A DNA stretch of 14,857 bases, taken from the NCBI GenBank assembly GCA_004552515.1, contig SFOF01000034.1:1-14857 (forward strand), in the 5' to 3' direction. Below, piece after piece: positions 1 to 6,612 of the stretch; position 1 is the first letter of the stretch, and each line of letters opens with the position of its first letter. Below the pieces are notes generated by a model. It was not told the origin of the DNA, did not search any database, and saw nothing but the letters and a program-made list of their open reading frames with translations. A program made the translations under genes and the position numbers. This DNA is from Clostridiales bacterium (GTDB lineage: Bacteria; Bacillota; Clostridia; Christensenellales; Aristaeellaceae).

Positions 1-2
1 AG

Positions 3-422
3 GTGGTCGCGGCGGCGTAGAAGGCCTGCTGCGACGATTTTATCGAGAGCCTGCCCAAGGGCTATGAGACGGTGATCGGCGAGGGCGGCGCAAGCCTGTC
101 CGGCGGCGAAAAGCAGCGCATTTCCATTGCCCGCGCCATGCTGAAGGACGCGCCCATCGTCATTCTCGACGAGGCCGCCGCCAACGTCGATCCGGAGAAC
201 GAGGATCGGCTGCAAAGGGCCATTGAAGCGCTGACCGGCGGCAAGACCATCATCATGATCGCGTACCGGCTCAAGACCGTCAAAAACGCCGATCAGATAC
301 TGGTCATCGATCACGGCGAGATCGTGCAGCAGAGGCGGCACGAGACGCTGATCAATCAGAAGGGCATCTATGCGGACTTCGTTGGCAGCAAGCGGGAAAC
401 GGTCGATTGGAAGCTGAAATAA
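3..422 (+). pseudogene. ABC exporter ATPase (MsbA/MdlB-like), 3' end only, probably decayed
   Basis: This is the C-terminal half of the nucleotide-binding domain of an ABC exporter that fuses membrane and ATPase domains; the membrane part lies outside the window. The signature LSGGE is at 96-110, and the Walker B Asp and catalytic Glu (LDE) end at 173. A D-loop-like NVDPENE follows, and the C-terminus (DWKLK) fits this exporter class. Two things look broken. Reading upstream in frame, homology-like sequence (VVAAA, then KACCDDFIESLPKGYET) is interrupted by TAG at 18-20. The H-loop, normally AHRL, reads AYRL, with Tyr codon TAC at 264-266 in place of the gamma-phosphate-sensing His. Smaller departures are DEAAA for the usual DEATA and QQRRHE for the usual QQG-HE. 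The longest open piece is 21-422. A start at GTG 72 would give only 116 aa lacking Walker A. I infer a pseudogene; an assembly error at the window edge is the alternative for the stop codon. Confidence 0.65.
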
Positions 423-442
423 TTCCGATTATCGCATTGTGA

Positions 443-481
443 ACGCCGGCGGCTCACCGGGATGGGCCGCCGGCGTTTTTC
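443..481 (+). terminator. Intrinsic terminator after the ABC gene
   Basis: An 11-bp perfect GC-rich stem (ACGCCGGCGGC at 443-453 with GCCGCCGGCGT at 466-476) and a 12-nt loop are followed by a T run ending at 480. It lies 20 nt after the TAA of the ABC gene and isolates it from the next unit. Confidence 0.93.
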
Positions 482-493
482 AGGCGGCGCGGC

Positions 494-522
494 TTGCCGG
501 AGCGCGGACGATATGCTATAAT
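494..522 (+). promoter_or_regulatory. Extended -10 promoter of the phosphodiesterase gene
   Basis: TTGCCG (494-499) and TATAAT (517-522) are separated by 17 nt, and a TG dinucleotide one base before the -10 gives TGCTATAAT. This is close to a consensus housekeeping promoter. Transcription would start near 529, about 65 nt ahead of the ATG at 596. Confidence 0.75.
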
Positions 523-531
523 GGGGCGGAA

Positions 532-565
532 AGCGCGCGCTGATCCGAAGAAACGGGCGCGCGCT
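532..565 (+). promoter_or_regulatory. GC-rich hairpin in the 5' leader of the phosphodiesterase mRNA
   Basis: AGCGCGCGC (532-540) pairs perfectly with GCGCGCGCT (557-565) around a 16-nt loop. It begins within a few nucleotides of the predicted transcript start and ends 31 nt before the ATG, leaving the ribosome binding site (AGGAAGG near 582-588) free. There is no T run, so it is not a terminator. A 5' stabilising stem or a protein or RNA target is possible; the function is unknown. Confidence 0.5.
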
Positions 566-595
566 CACAGACGCTTATGTGAGGAAGGTATCGTT

Positions 596-1390
596 ATGCG
601 CAATATCAACGGACATTCCGTCATGCTTCAGGCGCACCGGGGCGACAGCGCCCAGCGCCCCGAAAACACCATGGCCGCCTTTCGCAGCGCCGTGGCGCAC
701 CGCTTTGATCTGATTGAGCTGGATCCCAAGTTTACGCGCGACAATCAGTGCGTGATTCTGCACGACCGCACGATCGCCCGCACGGGCCGCGATGTGGAGG
801 GTCGCTGCGCCGATACGCCGATCGCCGAAATGACGCTGGCCGAGGCGCGCGCCTATGAGTACGGTGGCTGGTTCGGCGCGCAGTTTGCCGGCGAGCCGCT
901 CCCCCTGCTGGAGGACGCGCTGCGCTTTGCCCATGAAAATCATATCGCCATCAAGCTCGACAACGTGATCGAGTCCTTTACGAGCGCGCAGACCGCGATT
1001 CTGCTGGACGTTGTTGAAAAGAGCGGCGCGGCGGACGTGACCGGATTCACCTGTACGCGGCCTGATTACGCCGCCGCCGTCACGGCGCGTTTCCCGAAAG
1101 CGACGATCCACTATGACGGCGCGCCGGACGAGGACAGTCTCCGCGCCATATCCGGCGTGCTGAAGGAGAATCCGCTCGTGGTATGGCTGCGCTATCCCAA
1201 TCGCCAGACCGCCTGGTGCAGGACGCCGCCCGCCAGCGAGGAAAGCGCGGCGCTCGTGCGGCGCATGGGCGCGAAGGTGGGACTGTGGATTATCGACGAC
1301 GAGAACGAGGCCGCCGACGCGTGCGCGCGCTTTGCGCCGGACATTATCGAAACAGCCGGATTCATTCGGCCCGACGCACAGGACGAATGA
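596..1390 (+). CDS. Glycerophosphodiester phosphodiesterase (GDPD) family protein
   Basis: Predicted 264-aa cytoplasmic TIM-barrel phosphodiesterase. The family hydrolyses glycerophosphodiesters to glycerol-3-phosphate and an alcohol, recycling phospholipid head groups. Family residues are visible in order: AHRG (His14, Arg15), RPENT (Glu23), ELD (Glu41, Asp43), LHD (catalytic His56), and a Lys in AIKLDN (Lys120). The late barrel strand GLWIIDDENEA matches the usual W-x-N/D-D-E pattern. The length is normal for the short bacterial type (about 240-270 aa), and there is no signal peptide. ATG 596 is chosen because AGGAAGG precedes it by about 7 nt; the open frame extends upstream only through the promoter. 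The gene has its own promoter and terminator and appears monocistronic. The C-terminal ETAGFIRP differs from the common TD-x-P ending. The family is secure; the exact substrate is not known. Confidence 0.92.
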   Translation: MRNINGHSVMLQAHRGDSAQRPENTMAAFRSAVAHRFDLIELDPKFTRDNQCVILHDRTIARTGRDVEGRCADTPIAEMTLAEARAYEYGGWFGAQFAGEPLPLLEDALRFAHENHIAIKLDNVIESFTSAQTAILLDVVEKSGAADVTGFTCTRPDYAAAVTARFPKATIHYDGAPDEDSLRAISGVLKENPLVVWLRYPNRQTAWCRTPPASEESAALVRRMGAKVGLWIIDDENEAADACARFAPDIIETAGFIRPDAQDE

Positions 1391-1401
1391 TCGAGCGCCG
1401 A

Positions 1402-1471
1402 GGGCGTTTTGAGCGATTTGGAAAACTTCAGCGCAGATCCGATTGAAGCGCCGCGCCGTGAAAAAACGCCC
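1402..1471. repeat. 9-bp inverted repeat in the 3' untranslated region
   Basis: GGGCGTTTT (1402-1410) is the exact reverse complement of AAAACGCCC (1463-1471), with a 52-nt spacer that itself holds a CTTCA/TGAAG pair (1426-1430 and 1444-1448). It lies between the phosphodiesterase stop codon and its terminator. It could fold as an outer stem of the 3' UTR but may be chance. Confidence 0.3.
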
Positions 1472-1534
1472 GAATTTGCGGCAGTCTCTTTTTGAAAACG
1501 CGCGCCGGGCCGAGTTTGCCGCCAGCCTTGCGCC

Positions 1535-1580
1535 GAGCGGCTCTGTCCTCGCTTTTTGAGGACGGAGCCGCTCTTTTGTT
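1535..1580 (+). terminator. Strong intrinsic terminator of the phosphodiesterase transcript
   Basis: A 16-bp stem contains one T-G wobble. The 5' arm is GAGCGGCTC, T, GTCCTC at 1535-1550 and the 3' arm is GAGGAC, G, GAGCCGCTC at 1558-1573. The loop is GCTTTTT and the tail is TTTTGTT. It lies about 145 nt after the stop codon. It separates this unit from the copper operon promoter. Confidence 0.93.
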
Positions 1581-1626
1581 ATGCGCGAATTGGGCGCGGC
1601 GCGCGGGAAATTTACAGTCGCCGCCC

Positions 1627-1678
1627 TTGACATATACCCCGTGCGGGTATATAATCAAAATACCCGCACGGGGTATAT
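1627..1678 (+). promoter_or_regulatory. csoR-copA promoter with two CsoR-type operators
   Basis: TTGACA (1627-1632) and TATAAT (1650-1655) are 17 nt apart, a full consensus sigma-A promoter. The spacer is almost entirely occupied by a CsoR-like box: TATACCC at 1633-1639, five bases, then GGGTATA at 1645-1651. A second box, ATACCC (1660-1665), five bases, GGGTAT (1671-1676), covers the start region. The two boxes are reverse complements, so 1632-1650 and 1660-1678 form a perfect 19-bp inverted repeat with a 9-nt spacer. CsoR proteins repress such C/G-tract sites until Cu(I) binds. A repressor on either box would block polymerase, so strong autorepression with copper induction of csoR and copA is inferred. 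Confidence 0.88.
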
Positions 1679-1698
1679 GAAGAGACGAGGTGAACGGC

Positions 1699-2010
1699 GT
1701 GGAGAACGAAAAAAGGTGCTGCCACTGCGGCGAGCGCAAAAAGCAGCGGTCGCCGGAGGAATACAAGAGCCTGATCCACCGGCTCAACCGCATCGAGGGG
1801 CAGGTGCGCGGCATACGCGGTATGCTGGAGAACGACGCGTACTGTCCCGACATACTGGTTCAGTCGGCGGCGGTCAACGCAGCGATCAACGCCTTCAATA
1901 AGGAGCTGCTGGCCAGCCACATCCGCAGCTGCGTGGCGCACGACATCCGCGAGGGCCATGACGAGGTGATCGACGAGCTGGTCGCCACGCTGCAAAAGCT
2001 GATGAAATGA
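1699..2010 (+). CDS. csoR: CsoR-family Cu(I)-sensing transcriptional repressor
   Basis: Predicted 103-aa all-helical DUF156-type repressor. CsoR tetramers bind operator DNA and release it when Cu(I) is bound by a Cys-His-Cys site. Those ligands are visible: Cys49 in DAYCPDIL, and His74 and Cys78 in LASHIRSCV. The helix-1 signature HRLNRIEGQVRGI is intact. The N-terminus has an extra cysteine-rich stretch (CCHC at 7-10), often seen in clostridial homologues and of unknown role. GTG 1699 is preferred because GAGGTG lies 6 nt upstream; an in-frame GTG at 1690 would add three residues with a poorer binding site. The gene follows its own operator-promoter and is 67 nt ahead of copA, with no terminator between, so the two are co-transcribed. 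The C-H-C pattern favours copper over nickel or formaldehyde sensing (RcnR/FrmR types). Confidence 0.93.
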   Translation: MENEKRCCHCGERKKQRSPEEYKSLIHRLNRIEGQVRGIRGMLENDAYCPDILVQSAAVNAAINAFNKELLASHIRSCVAHDIREGHDEVIDELVATLQKLMK

Positions 2011-2077
2011 GTAAAGACGGGGCAGAATAAGACGCAGGCGGCCGCGGCCGGAATTGCGGCGGGGAGTGTGAAGAGAC

Positions 2078-4609
2078 GTGAAGCAATACAATGTAACGGG
2101 CATGAGCTGCGCGGCGTGCAGCGCGCGCGTGGAGAAGGCGGTTTCAAAGGTGCCGGGCGTGACCGGCTGCTCGGTGAGTCTTCTGACCAACTCCATGGGC
2201 GTTGAGGGCACGGCGAGCGAGCAGGCGGTCATCGCGGCGGTGCAGGAGGCCGGCTACGGCGCGACGGTCAAGGGCGCAAAGAACGCGCCGGCGGCCTCTG
2301 AAGCCGAGGAGCAGCTGAAGGATCACGATACGCCGGCGCTCAGGCGGCGCCTGATCTGGTCGGTCGGCTTTCTGATTGTGCTGATGTATTTTTCCATGGG
2401 GCATATGATGTGGGGCTGGCCGCTGCCGGCGTTCTACAATGACAACCATGTGGCGATGGGGCTGACGCAGCTGCTGCTGACCGTCGTCATCATGGTCATC
2501 AATCAGAAGTTCTTCATCAGCGGCTTTAAGAGCCTGTGGCACCGCGCGCCCAATATGGACACGCTGGTGGCGCTGGGCTCGAGCGCGGCGTTCGTCTACA
2601 GCACCTACGCGCTCTTCGCCATGACCGGCGCTCAGGCGCGCGGCGACATGGACGCTGTGATGACCTACATGATGGATTTCTACTTTGAATCGGCGGCGAT
2701 GATCCTCACGCTGATTACAGTGGGCAAGCTGCTCGAGGCGCGCTCCAAGGGCCGCACCACCGATGCGCTCAAGGGGCTGATGAAGCTCGCGCCGAAAACC
2801 GCCGTGGTCGTGCGGGACGGCGCGGAGACGACCGTGCCCATCGAGCAGGTGATGAAGGACGATGTGTTCGTCGTGCGGCCGGGCGAGAGCATCCCGGTGG
2901 ACGGCGTGGTGATCGAGGGCGGCGGCGCTGTGAACGAATCGGCGCTGACCGGCGAGAGCATCCCCGTTGACAAGGCGGCGGGCGACATGGTGTCGGCGGC
3001 GACGGTCAATCAGTCGGGCTTTTTGAAGTGCCGCGCCACCCGCGTGGGCGAGGACACGACGCTCTCGCAGATCATTCAGATGGTCAGCGACGCGGCGGCG
3101 ACGAAAGCGCCCATCGCCAAGGTGGCCGACAGGGTGTCGGGCGTGTTTGTGCCCACGCTCATCGCCATCGCGGCCGTGACCACGCTCGTCTGGCTGATCC
3201 TGGGAAAAACGGTGGGCTTTGCGCTGGCGCGGGGGATTTCCGTGCTGGTGATCAGCTGCCCGTGCGCGCTGGGTCTGGCCACGCCGGTCGCCATTATGGT
3301 GGGCAGCGGACTGGGCGCGAAGAACGGCATTCTGTTCAAGACGGCGGCCTCGCTTGAGGAAACGGGCCGCGTGAACATCGTCGCGCTGGACAAAACCGGC
3401 ACGATCACCGCGGGCGAGCCGCGCGTGACCGATATACTGCCCGCTTCCGGCGAGAGCGAGGAAACGCTCCTTCGCGCGGCGGCAGCGCTCGAGAATAAGA
3501 GCGAGCATCCGCTGGCGAAGGCGGTCATGAAAAGGGCTGGGGAGGCCGGCATAACCGCCGAGGATGTGAGCGATTTTCAGGCGCTGCCGGGCAACGGCCT
3601 GACGGGAAAGCGCGCGGGCAGGACGCTTTCGGGCGGCAACTACGCCTTCATTTCGAACGCGGCGGCTGTGCCGGAGGATGTGAAGGCGCGCGCCGAGGCG
3701 CTCTCCGAGGCCGGCAAAACGCCGCTCTACTTCGCCGAGGACAACCGGCTGCTGGGCGTGATCGCCGTGGCGGACGTAATCAAGGAGGACAGCCCGCAGG
3801 CTGTGCGCGCGCTGCGCGACATGGGCATCCGCGTGGTCATGCTGACCGGGGACAACGAGCGCACGGCCAGGGCCATCGGCGCGCAGGCGGGCGTGGACGA
3901 GGTGATCGCCGGCGTGCTGCCCGAGGGCAAGGAGAGCGTTATTCGCCGGCTGAAGGAGCAGGGCAAGGTGGCCATGGTGGGCGACGGCATCAACGACGCG
4001 CCGGCGCTGACCCGTGCGGACATCGGCGTGGCCATCGGCGCGGGCGCGGACGTGGCCATCGACGCGGCGGACGTCGTACTGATGAAGAGCCGCTTAAGCG
4101 ACGTGCCGGCGGCCATCCGGCTGAGCCGCGCGACGCTTCGCAATATTCACGAGAACCTCTTCTGGGCGTTCTTCTACAACACCATCGGGATTCCGCTGGC
4201 CGCCGGCGTGTTCGTGCCGCTGGGGCTGACGCTCAATCCCATGTTCGGCGCGGCGGCGATGAGCCTGTCCAGCTTCTGCGTCGTTTCCAACGCGCTGCGC
4301 CTGAACCTGTTCAAGCTGCACGCCGCCGGCCGGCCGAAAGAGCGGGCGCAGGCGGAGGCGCATATTCCCGAAACCCACATTGAGAAGGAGGACAAAACCA
4401 TGACTAAGACGATGAAGATCACCGGTATGATGTGCGGCCACTGCGAGGCCACCGTGAAAAAGACCCTCGAGGCGATCGAGGGCGTGGCGTCCGCCGCCGT
4501 GAGCCACGAAAAGGGCACGGCCGTCGTGACGCTGACGGGCGATGTTTCGGACGACACGCTCAGGAAGGCCGTCGAGGACAAGGGCTACGACGTGACCGGT
4601 ATCGAGTAA
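2078..4609 (+). CDS. copA: Cu(I)-exporting P1B-1-type ATPase with N- and C-terminal HMA domains
   Basis: 843-aa membrane copper pump that couples ATP hydrolysis to Cu(I) export. Seen in order: an N-terminal HMA domain with GMSCAAC (Cys11, Cys14); transmembrane segments from about residue 92; the actuator motif TGES (291-294); the membrane metal site CPC (394-396); phosphorylated Asp438 in DKTGT; the nucleotide-domain HP (477-478); and hinge GDGIND (635-640). In the last helices, YN (700-701) and MSLSS (728-732) are the Cu(I)-type residues. A linker at about 745-774 leads to a second complete HMA domain with MMCGHC (Cys786, Cys789). CopA proteins are commonly 730-800 aa with HMA domains only at the N-terminus, so the extra tail explains the length. 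The start is GTG with a modest GGGGAG about 11 nt upstream; a later ATG would remove the first HMA strand. It shares the CsoR-controlled transcript. A strong SD-ATG lies inside the gene (see 4385-4609). Confidence 0.96.
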   Translation: MKQYNVTGMSCAACSARVEKAVSKVPGVTGCSVSLLTNSMGVEGTASEQAVIAAVQEAGYGATVKGAKNAPAASEAEEQLKDHDTPALRRRLIWSVGFLIVLMYFSMGHMMWGWPLPAFYNDNHVAMGLTQLLLTVVIMVINQKFFISGFKSLWHRAPNMDTLVALGSSAAFVYSTYALFAMTGAQARGDMDAVMTYMMDFYFESAAMILTLITVGKLLEARSKGRTTDALKGLMKLAPKTAVVVRDGAETTVPIEQVMKDDVFVVRPGESIPVDGVVIEGGGAVNESALTGESIPVDKAAGDMVSAATVNQSGFLKCRATRVGEDTTLSQIIQMVSDAAATKAPIAKVADRVSGVFVPTLIAIAAVTTLVWLILGKTVGFALARGISVLVISCPCALGLATPVAIMVGSGLGAKNGILFKTAASLEETGRVNIVALDKTGTITAGEPRVTDILPASGESEETLLRAAAALENKSEHPLAKAVMKRAGEAGITAEDVSDFQALPGNGLTGKRAGRTLSGGNYAFISNAAAVPEDVKARAEALSEAGKTPLYFAEDNRLLGVIAVADVIKEDSPQAVRALRDMGIRVVMLTGDNERTARAIGAQAGVDEVIAGVLPEGKESVIRRLKEQGKVAMVGDGINDAPALTRADIGVAIGAGADVAIDAADVVLMKSRLSDVPAAIRLSRATLRNIHENLFWAFFYNTIGIPLAAGVFVPLGLTLNPMFGAAAMSLSSFCVVSNALRLNLFKLHAAGRPKERAQAEAHIPETHIEKEDKTMTKTMKITGMMCGHCEATVKKTLEAIEGVASAAVSHEKGTAVVTLTGDVSDDTLRKAVEDKGYDVTGIE
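4385..4609 (+). other. Internal SD and ATG inside copA: candidate separate CopZ-like chaperone
   Basis: AAGGAGG (4385-4391) is followed after 8 nt by ATG 4400, in frame with copA codon 775. Initiation there would yield a 69-residue protein consisting only of the C-terminal HMA domain, the usual size of a free CopZ chaperone, with the metal motif MMCGHC. This site is a better translation signal than the one at the copA start itself. CopZ delivers Cu(I) to CopA and removes it from CsoR. That the internal product is made is inference; the SD, spacing and frame are seen directly. Confidence 0.55.
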
Positions 4610-4624
4610 CCAGGAAGGCGCATC

Positions 4625-4665
4625 GCGTCCCCGAACGTGCGGCATCGCGTTCGGGGGCGCTTTTT
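4625..4665 (+). terminator. Intrinsic terminator of the copper operon
   Basis: A 13-bp stem contains one T-G wobble (4625-4637 with 4648-4660; core CCCCGAACG and CGTTCGGGG). It has a 10-nt loop and TTTTT at 4661-4665. It begins 15 nt after the copA stop. Confidence 0.94.
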
Positions 4666-4763
4666 GTGTGCGAAAGGGCGACATGGCGCGTCGTTTGAAA
4701 AGGAAATTTGCGGAAACGACGGATATACTTCATAGCGTTACATAAAATGCTCATGTTTTACCG

Positions 4764-4792
4764 TTGACCTTTGACGGAAAAAACATTATACT
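4764..4792 (+). promoter_or_regulatory. Promoter of the LysR-kinase unit
   Basis: TTGACC (4764-4769) and TATACT (4787-4792) are 17 nt apart. A second TTGACG seven bases downstream (4771-4776) pairs at similar spacing with TAATAAT (4792-4798), suggesting overlapping promoters. Just upstream, TAAAA (4743-4747) and TTTTA (4756-4760) form a weak dyad that could be a regulator site. The start codon is about 55 nt downstream of the predicted transcript start. Confidence 0.7.
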
Positions 4793-4852
4793 AATAATGA
4801 CACGCAGGGCTATGGAAAGTGATATACACAAATCGGGCTTTGGAGGGACGCT

Positions 4853-5779
4853 ATGAATCTGCTTCACATGAAATATGCGCTGGAGGTTGCCAAGGCCGGT
4901 TCCGTGAACAAGGCGGCGGAGGAGCTGCTCATCGCGCAGCCCAACCTGAGCCGCGCCATCAAGGAACTGGAGCAGTCGCTGGGCATTGCCATATTCGACC
5001 GCAGCGCGCGGGGGATGCGGCTCACGCCCGACGGCGAGGTGTTCGTCAACTATGCCGGCAGCATATTGAAGCAGGTGGACGAGGTTGAGGAGCTGTTTCA
5101 GAACGGCGCGGTGAGCAAGGAGCGCTTTTCGATCTCCGTGCCGCGCGCCAGCTATATCTCCGAGGCGTTCACGCGGTTTTCGCAGTGCCTTATGGACGTG
5201 CCGAAAATCGAGGTCTTTTATAAGGAGACGAACGCCCTGCGCGCGCTCAACAACGTGCTTCAGGAGGACTATAAGCTGGGCATCGTGCGCTATGCCGAGG
5301 AATTCGACCGCTATTACAAGAGCATGATGGACGCCAAGGACTTAAACTACGAGCTGGTGACGGAATTTCAGTATGTGCTGATCATGAGCCGCAATAATCC
5401 GCTCGCGCGGCTCAAGACGATCACCTACGACGATCTGAGCGACTATATCGAGATCGCTCACGCCGATCCGTTCGTGCCCTCGTTGCCCATGTCCGAGGTC
5501 AAGCGCGTCGAGCTGCCCGATACGGTCAACCGCCGCATATTCGTGTTCGAGCGCGCCAGCCAGTTCGAGCTGCTCTCGAACAACGAGCGCACGTTCATGT
5601 GGGTGTCGCCCGTGCCGAACGCGCATCTGGAGCACTACGGCCTGGTGCAGCGCGTCTGCGGCGAAAACGAGCGCGTCTACAAGGACGTTATGATCTATCG
5701 CAAAAACTACGCGCTTTCGCGGCTGGACAATCTGTTCATCACCAAGCTGTGCGAGGCCAAGCGCGAAATCATGAACTGA
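4853..5779 (+). CDS. LysR-family transcriptional regulator
   Basis: 308-aa regulator of normal LysR length. Residues 1-60 form the winged helix-turn-helix: the segment KAGSVNKAAEELLIAQPNLS is followed by RAIKELEQSLGIAIFDRS, the classic LysR N-terminal pattern, then RLTPDGEVF. The linker helix runs to about residue 85 (ILKQVDEVEELF). The rest is the periplasmic-binding-protein-like effector domain, which I cannot assign to a ligand. ATG 4853 has GGAGG 6 nt upstream. LysR proteins often control a divergent neighbour, but here the upstream gene is same-strand and terminated. The kinase gene begins 29 nt after the stop, so the pair is probably co-transcribed and may share a function. The target genes and inducer are unknown. 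Confidence 0.93.
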   Translation: MNLLHMKYALEVAKAGSVNKAAEELLIAQPNLSRAIKELEQSLGIAIFDRSARGMRLTPDGEVFVNYAGSILKQVDEVEELFQNGAVSKERFSISVPRASYISEAFTRFSQCLMDVPKIEVFYKETNALRALNNVLQEDYKLGIVRYAEEFDRYYKSMMDAKDLNYELVTEFQYVLIMSRNNPLARLKTITYDDLSDYIEIAHADPFVPSLPMSEVKRVELPDTVNRRIFVFERASQFELLSNNERTFMWVSPVPNAHLEHYGLVQRVCGENERVYKDVMIYRKNYALSRLDNLFITKLCEAKREIMN

Positions 5780-5808
5780 CAAAGCCAATAAGAGGATAAG
5801 GGGAAAGC

Positions 5809-6546
5809 ATGAATCTGGATCGGCTGATAGCCGTTAGAAACGACAAAAATGTCTACCGCGACGGCCGCAAATGCTTGAAGGCCTTCGCGGGCACCTATAC
5901 GAAATCGGATCTTTTAAGGGAGGCCTTCAATCAGGAGGTGCTCATCGAGGCGGGGCTGAACGTGCCCCAGGTCGATTCCGTCTCGAAAATCGGCGATAAA
6001 TGGATGATCGTGTCGGAATACATCCGGGGCAAATCGCTCTCTCAGCGCATCGCCGAGGAGCCGGAGCGGCGCGACGAATATCTGGCGATGTTCACCCGCC
6101 TGCATAAGGACGTCCACAAAAGGCGCGCGCCCAAGCTGTTCCCGCTCGAGGACCGGCTGGCCTACATGATCGGCCAGACCGAGGCGCTCGCGCCGCGCAG
6201 GGATTCGCTCTATGCCATGATTGCCTCGCTTGCGCCCGACGAGCACATCTGCCACGGCGATTTTAATCTTTCAAATGTGCTGATGACCGACGAGGGCGCG
6301 CTCTATATCGTCGATTGCGCCTACGCCGCGCGGGGCAGCGCCGAATTTGACGCGGCGGTGACCTATCTTCTGACGCGCATCCGGCTGGACGAGGAAGCCG
6401 CGGGGCTGTATTTGCAGCTGTTCTGCGGCACGAACCGGCAAAAGCGCCAGCGCGTGGAGGGCCTTGTGCCGCTGGCCGCCGCCATGCGCCTGTATCGCTG
6501 CTTCGGCGACGAGCACGCGCGGCTGATGCGGATGCTGGATATATAA
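5809..6546 (+). CDS. APH/choline-kinase-like phosphotransferase, substrate unknown
   Basis: 245-aa cytoplasmic protein with the eukaryotic-like kinase fold of the aminoglycoside phosphotransferase (APH) superfamily. Seen: Lys24 in KCLKAF as the likely ATP-binding lysine, Glu43 in FNQEVLIEAG as its partner, the hinge VSEYIRGKSL (68-77), the catalytic loop HGDFNLSN (His149, Asp151, Asn156), and the metal-binding Asp169 in YIVDCAYA. All catalytic positions are present, so it should be active. The superfamily covers antibiotic, choline, thiamine, fructosamine and spore-coat kinases, and nothing in the sequence picks among them. It is short, lacking much of the C-terminal lobe seen in long aminoglycoside kinases, so a resistance role should not be assumed. 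The SD (AGGGGA) lies about 5 nt before ATG 5809. Its partner is the LysR gene 29 nt upstream. No clear U-tailed terminator follows. Confidence 0.85.
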   Translation: MNLDRLIAVRNDKNVYRDGRKCLKAFAGTYTKSDLLREAFNQEVLIEAGLNVPQVDSVSKIGDKWMIVSEYIRGKSLSQRIAEEPERRDEYLAMFTRLHKDVHKRRAPKLFPLEDRLAYMIGQTEALAPRRDSLYAMIASLAPDEHICHGDFNLSNVLMTDEGALYIVDCAYAARGSAEFDAAVTYLLTRIRLDEEAAGLYLQLFCGTNRQKRQRVEGLVPLAAAMRLYRCFGDEHARLMRMLDI

Positions 6547-6570
6547 AAGACGTGTTGGAACAGAGTATGA

Positions 6571-6594
6571 AGATATATCGTGAAGGATATATCT
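6571..6594. repeat. Perfect 9-bp inverted repeat upstream of the Nfn/Hyd operon
   Basis: AGATATATC (6571-6579) and GATATATCT (6586-6594) are exact reverse complements with a 6-nt spacer. It is AT-rich, lies 25 nt after the kinase stop and has no T run, so a terminator is unlikely. It sits about 19 nt upstream of the -35 region of the next promoter, a position that suits an activator or repressor site. Confidence 0.5.
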
Positions 6595-6612
6595 GATATG
6601 ATGAAGTCATTA

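Noticed and set aside
18..20. TAG read as an amino acid (recoded amber or pyrrolysine)
   Set aside because: No TAG is used as a stop by the complete genes here, which is suggestive. However, none of them contains an in-frame TAG either, and a recoded codon should appear repeatedly; a nonsense mutation or edge error is simpler.
1458..1559. A 33-codon GTG reading frame between the phosphodiesterase gene and its terminator
   Set aside because: There is no ribosome binding site, and the frame runs into the terminator stem, ending in its loop; a real gene there is unlikely.
2144..3508. Reverse-strand open frame of 454 codons within copA
   Set aside because: It is a shadow of a high-GC coding sequence, has no family features, and is fully covered by conserved CopA domains.
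5809..6546. Calling the APH-fold gene an aminoglycoside resistance gene
   Set aside because: The kinase motifs are shared by many metabolic kinases, the protein is short, and there is no mobile or resistance context.
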